DNA of 64,000 nucleotides from the NCBI RefSeq assembly GCF_001546115.1, contig NZ_KQ955209.1:368992-432991 (forward strand). Direction: 5' to 3'. The position numbers were made by a program, and so were the translations under genes. Of the stretch, positions 60,605 through 64,000 are shown piece by piece (position 1 is the first letter of the stretch; every line of letters begins with the position of its first letter). Origin of the DNA: Paracoccus aminovorans. Its GTDB lineage: Bacteria; Pseudomonadota; Alphaproteobacteria; Rhodobacterales; Rhodobacteraceae. The notes under the pieces were generated by a model. The model searched no databases. It saw only the letters and a program-made list of their open reading frames with translations, and had not been told where the DNA came from.

Positions 60605-61786
60605 ATGAGCAGCGATCCGATTGTCATCACCGGCGCGGCCCGCACGCCGATGGGCGGCTTCCAGGGCGATTTCGCCGGGGTCGAGGCCGCCGCGCTGGGC
60701 GCGACCGCGATCCGGGCTGCCCTGGCCGGGCTCGACCCGCAGGCGGTGGACGAGATCATCATGGGCTGCGTGTTGCCCGCCGGCCAGGGCCAGGCGCCGG
60801 CGCGCCAGGCGGGCTTGGGCGCGGGCCTGCCGCTGGGGGCCGGGGCCACCACCGTCAACAAGATGTGCGGATCCGGCATGAAGGCCGCGATGCTGGGCCA
60901 TGACCTGCTGCTGGCGGGCTCGGCCGATGTCGTGGTCGCGGGGGGCATGGAGAGCATGTCGAACGCGCCCTATCTGCTGCCCAAAGCGCGCGGCGGCTAT
61001 CGCATGGGGCATGGCCAGGTGCTGGACCACATGTTCCTGGACGGGCTCGAGGATGCCTATGACAAGGGCCGGCTGATGGGCACCTTTGCCGAGGATTGCG
61101 CCGAGGCCTATCAGTTCACCCGCGAGGCGCAGGACGAATTCGCGATCAGCTCGCTGACCCGGGCGCAGAAGGCGATCGCCGAGGGGCGTTTCGCGGCGGA
61201 AATCGCGCCGGTGACGGTCAAGGGGCGCGGCGGCGACACGCTGGTCGCGATCGACGAACAGCCGGGCAAGGCGCGGCTCGACAAGATTCCCGGCCTGAGG
61301 CCGGCGTTCCGCAAGGACGGCACGGTGACGGCGGCGAACAGCAGCTCGATCTCGGACGGGGCGGCGGCGCTGGTGCTGATGCGTCAGTCGCAGGCCGAGC
61401 GGCGCGGGCTGACCCCGCGGGCGCGGATCATCGGCCACGCGACATTCGCCGACAAGCCGAACCTGTTCCCGACCGCGCCCATCGGTGCGGTGCGCCGGCT
61501 GCTGGAGCGGACCGGCACGGATCTGGGCGATTACGACCTGTTCGAGGTCAACGAGGCTTTCGCCGTGGTCGCCATGGCGGCGATGCGCGATCTGGGCCTG
61601 GCGCATGACGTGGTGAACGTGAACGGCGGCGCCTGCGCGCTGGGCCATCCCATCGGCGCCTCGGGCGCGCGGGTGCTGGTGACGCTGCTGGCCGCCTTGC
61701 AGGCGCAGGGCGGCGGGCGCGGCATCGCCACGCTCTGCATCGGCGGCGGCGAGGCGACGGCCATGGCGGTGGAGGTGCTGCCATGA
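60605..61786 (+). CDS. acetyl-CoA C-acyltransferase (thiolase)
   Basis: A 393-residue thiolase with all catalytic elements: nucleophile Cys in [22 protein letters not shown], the active His in [16 protein letters not shown], and the second Cys in [13 protein letters not shown]. It cleaves 3-oxoacyl-CoA to acetyl-CoA and a shortened acyl-CoA. It differs from the cluster-1 thiolase-like protein at 9181-10284, which lacks the last Cys. The ATG at 60605 follows AGGAGATCCGACA. The stop overlaps the acyl-CoA dehydrogenase start (ATGA). Confidence 0.94.
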   Translation: MSSDPIVITGAARTPMGGFQGDFAGVEAAALGATAIRAALAGLDPQAVDEIIMGCVLPAGQGQAPARQAGLGAGLPLGAGATTVNKMCGSGMKAAMLGHDLLLAGSADVVVAGGMESMSNAPYLLPKARGGYRMGHGQVLDHMFLDGLEDAYDKGRLMGTFAEDCAEAYQFTREAQDEFAISSLTRAQKAIAEGRFAAEIAPVTVKGRGGDTLVAIDEQPGKARLDKIPGLRPAFRKDGTVTAANSSSISDGAAALVLMRQSQAERRGLTPRARIIGHATFADKPNLFPTAPIGAVRRLLERTGTDLGDYDLFEVNEAFAVVAMAAMRDLGLAHDVVNVNGGACALGHPIGASGARVLVTLLAALQAQGGGRGIATLCIGGGEATAMAVEVLP

Positions 61787-62910
61787 TCCTGACCGAGGAA
61801 CAGGAGGCGATCCGCGACGCCGCCCGCGATTTCGCGCAAGAGCGGCTGGCGCCCGGCGCCGCCGCCCGCGACCGCGCGCATCAGTTCCCGCGCGAGGAGC
61901 TGACCGAGATGGGGGCCCTGGGTTTCCTGGGCATGCTGGTGCCCGAGGCGCATGGCGGCTCGGAAACCGGCATGGTGGCCTATGCCCTGGCGCTGGAGGA
62001 GATCGCCGCGGCGGACGGGGCGTGCTCGACCATCATGTCGGTGCATAGTTCCGTCGGCTGCGTGCCGATTCTGCGCTTCGGCACGGATGCGCAAAAGGAA
62101 CGGTTCCTGCCCAGGATGGCCAGCGGCGAATGGATCGGGGGCTTTGCCCTGACCGAGCCTGGGGCGGGGTCGGATGCCTCGGCGCTGAAGACGCGGGCGC
62201 GGCGCGAGGGCGAGGATTACGTCATCGATGGCGCCAAGCAGTTCATCACCTCCGGCAAGAACGGCAAGGTGGTGATCGTCTTCGCGGTGACCGATCCCGA
62301 GGCCGGCAAGAAGGGCATCTCCGCCTTCATCGTGCCGACCGGGACGCCGGGCTATCAGGTGGTCTCGGTCGAGCACAAACTGGGGCAGCACAGCTCGGAC
62401 ACCTGCGCGCTGGCGTTCTCGGCCATGCGGGTGCCGGCCGAGAACCGGCTCGGCGCCGAGGGCGAGGGCTACAGGATCGCGCTGTCGAACCTGGAAGGCG
62501 GGCGAATCGGCATCGCGGCGCAGGCGGTCGGCATGGCGCGCGGCGCCTATGAGGCGGCGCTGGCCTATGCGCGCGAGCGGGTGACCTTCGGCCGGCCGAT
62601 TGCCGAGCACCAGGCGGTGGCCTTCAAGCTGGCCGACATGGCGACGCAGATCGACGCGGCCCGGCTGATGGTGCTGCGCGCGGCGAGCCTGCGCGAGGCG
62701 GGCAAGCCCTGCCTGCGCGAGGCCTCGATGGCCAAGCTCTTCGCCTCGGAAATGGCCGAAAAGGTCTGCTCGGCCGCGATCCAGATCCATGGCGGCTATG
62801 GCTACCTGGCCGATTACCCGGTCGAGCGCATCTATCGCGACGTGCGGGTCTGCCAGATCTACGAGGGCACCAGCGAGGTGCAGCGCATGGTGATCGCGCG
62901 CGGGCTGTGA
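61783..62910 (+). CDS. acyl-CoA dehydrogenase
   Basis: A 375-residue FAD enzyme of normal ACAD length. The signatures [20 protein letters not shown] and [20 protein letters not shown] are present, and the catalytic glutamate is expected in the C-terminal [18 protein letters not shown]. It introduces the 2,3-double bond into short or branched acyl-CoA, passing electrons to ETF. It ends the operon synthetase-SDR-thiolase-dehydrogenase, which lacks an enoyl-CoA hydratase. A long hairpin follows the stop codon. Confidence 0.93.
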   Translation: MILTEEQEAIRDAARDFAQERLAPGAAARDRAHQFPREELTEMGALGFLGMLVPEAHGGSETGMVAYALALEEIAAADGACSTIMSVHSSVGCVPILRFGTDAQKERFLPRMASGEWIGGFALTEPGAGSDASALKTRARREGEDYVIDGAKQFITSGKNGKVVIVFAVTDPEAGKKGISAFIVPTGTPGYQVVSVEHKLGQHSSDTCALAFSAMRVPAENRLGAEGEGYRIALSNLEGGRIGIAAQAVGMARGAYEAALAYARERVTFGRPIAEHQAVAFKLADMATQIDAARLMVLRAASLREAGKPCLREASMAKLFASEMAEKVCSAAIQIHGGYGYLADYPVERIYRDVRVCQIYEGTSEVQRMVIARGL

Positions 62911-62916
62911 TTCCGC

Positions 62917-62950
62917 GGCCCGCCGATTCCCGTGTCGGAATCGGCGGGCC
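62917..62950 (+). terminator. 14-bp-stem hairpin after the acyl-CoA dehydrogenase operon
   Basis: GGCCCGCCGATTCC and GGAATCGGCGGGCC pair perfectly around CGTGTC. There is no T-run, so it may stop transcription inefficiently or protect the 3' end of the mRNA, just upstream of the rRNA promoter region. Confidence 0.7.
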
Positions 62951-63494
62951 TGGCGATTCCCCCGGCGTTTGCTGGGGTTCCGGGCGGGCAGGGGGCGATG
63001 AGGACCCCGTGTCGGGCGGGCAGATGTTCCGCGGCGGAACAAATCCTTTCCTGAATTTTCCTTTCTGTTTCATATGTTTGCTGGAAAATTTCATGGTTCC
63101 GTCACTTTCCCTCTTGCGGGTGTTTGTGCCGCGGCCTAAATACCCGCTCACCGAACGACGGCAGCGTCGGACGGGACGGGGAAGCGGGAGCGGAACCGAG
63201 ACAATCTGGGACTTGATGGCTTGGACGGCGCCAGTAAGGAAGTGGCGCGGTTTGGGTTGTTTTGTTTCCTTTGCTTTTTGACATTGCTGTATGAATGAAG
63301 GGATATGCGGGCGGTCTGGTCGTTTTCGACTGGGAAGTTTGCATATCGGCTCTCTAGGGTAACCGATGATGAGAGTGTCAGCTTCACTGTTTGACGGTTC
63401 ACGGAAGTGGAACGACAAGCAGAGATGATCTCCTGCTAGGCGCAGGAGACAGATGTGCAAGGTTCTTACGTCAAGGATACGGCTCATGCCGTTT
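62951..63494 (+). other. rRNA operon leader and promoter region, no protein gene
   Basis: This 544-bp region has no supportable coding sequence; short frames in it lack ribosome sites. It shifts to lower GC toward the right, with T-rich runs at 63250-63290. A leader hairpin CTCCTGC-TAGGC-GCAGGAG lies at 63430-63448. Sequence near 63480-63494 leads directly into the 16S gene and should pair with sequence downstream of 16S for RNase III processing, which is out of the window. Confidence 0.75.
63279..63308 (+). promoter_or_regulatory. candidate rRNA operon promoter
   Basis: A perfect TTGACA (63279-63284) is followed after 18 bp by GATATG (63303-63308). It lies about 190 bp before the 16S start, within an AT-enriched stretch, which is a usual location for alphaproteobacterial rrn promoters. 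Confidence 0.6.

Positions 63495-64000
<506 letters not shown>

Noticed and set aside
62907..63281. A 124-codon frame between the acyl-CoA dehydrogenase and the rRNA promoter
   Set aside because: It spans the terminator hairpin and rRNA promoter region and has no ribosome site. Its composition is not protein-like.

Overview
This is GC-rich (roughly two-thirds G+C) alphaproteobacterial DNA. The start of a 16S rRNA gene at the right end reads as Paracoccus or a very close Rhodobacterales relative. Protein content agrees: acetone carboxylase, formamidase, tripartite tricarboxylate transport, ECF biotin transport and a DnaA-like replicon. Genes are packed tightly, with many ATGA/GTGA start-stop overlaps and several convergent pairs that share stop-codon bases.

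Left part (1-25 kb): a FecI/FecR signalling pair cut by the window edge; a 1,437-residue secreted protein with a peptidoglycan-binding domain; a type II NADH dehydrogenase; an FMN glutamate-synthase-like protein; a nitroreductase; and a translationally coupled biotin cluster (bioM-bioN-bioY, a short acyl-CoA ligase, a thiolase-like protein that has lost a catalytic Cys). Next comes a DctB/DctD-type two-component system driving a tctC-tctB-tctA-tctC tricarboxylate uptake operon. A PlsC / CDP-diglyceride synthase / CDP-alcohol transferase lipid trio and ilvD follow.

Middle part (25-45 kb): a periplasmic beta-propeller protein, a zinc peptidase, and a short scarred stretch with an IS3-type transposase fragment. 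Then comes a 2-propanol/acetone catabolic locus (acxR, acxA, acxB, acxC, adh) with two almost identical 17-bp palindromes, one ahead of acxA and one ahead of adh. The formamidase operon (fmdA, an AmiS/UreI-type channel, fmdB, a small ORF) is divergent from an unusual signalling set. That set is an NCS1-type permease fused through a nine-cysteine module to a histidine kinase, a receiver-kinase protein, and a convergent OmpR-type regulator. I regard this as the best candidate for a poorly described system in the window.

Right part (45-64 kb): pirin, gluconate kinase and permease, and a FadR-type regulator divergent from D-lactate dehydrogenase. A replication/partition locus follows: a DnaA-like initiator, a 488-bp origin-like gap with phased GTCCCC motifs, and parA-parB with six parS-like palindromes, four of them inside the genes. 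A toxin-antitoxin pair, a short-chain acyl-CoA oxidation cluster with an AraC regulator, and an rRNA operon complete the window. A plasmid-type origin about 11 kb from an rRNA operon suggests a secondary chromosome (chromid).
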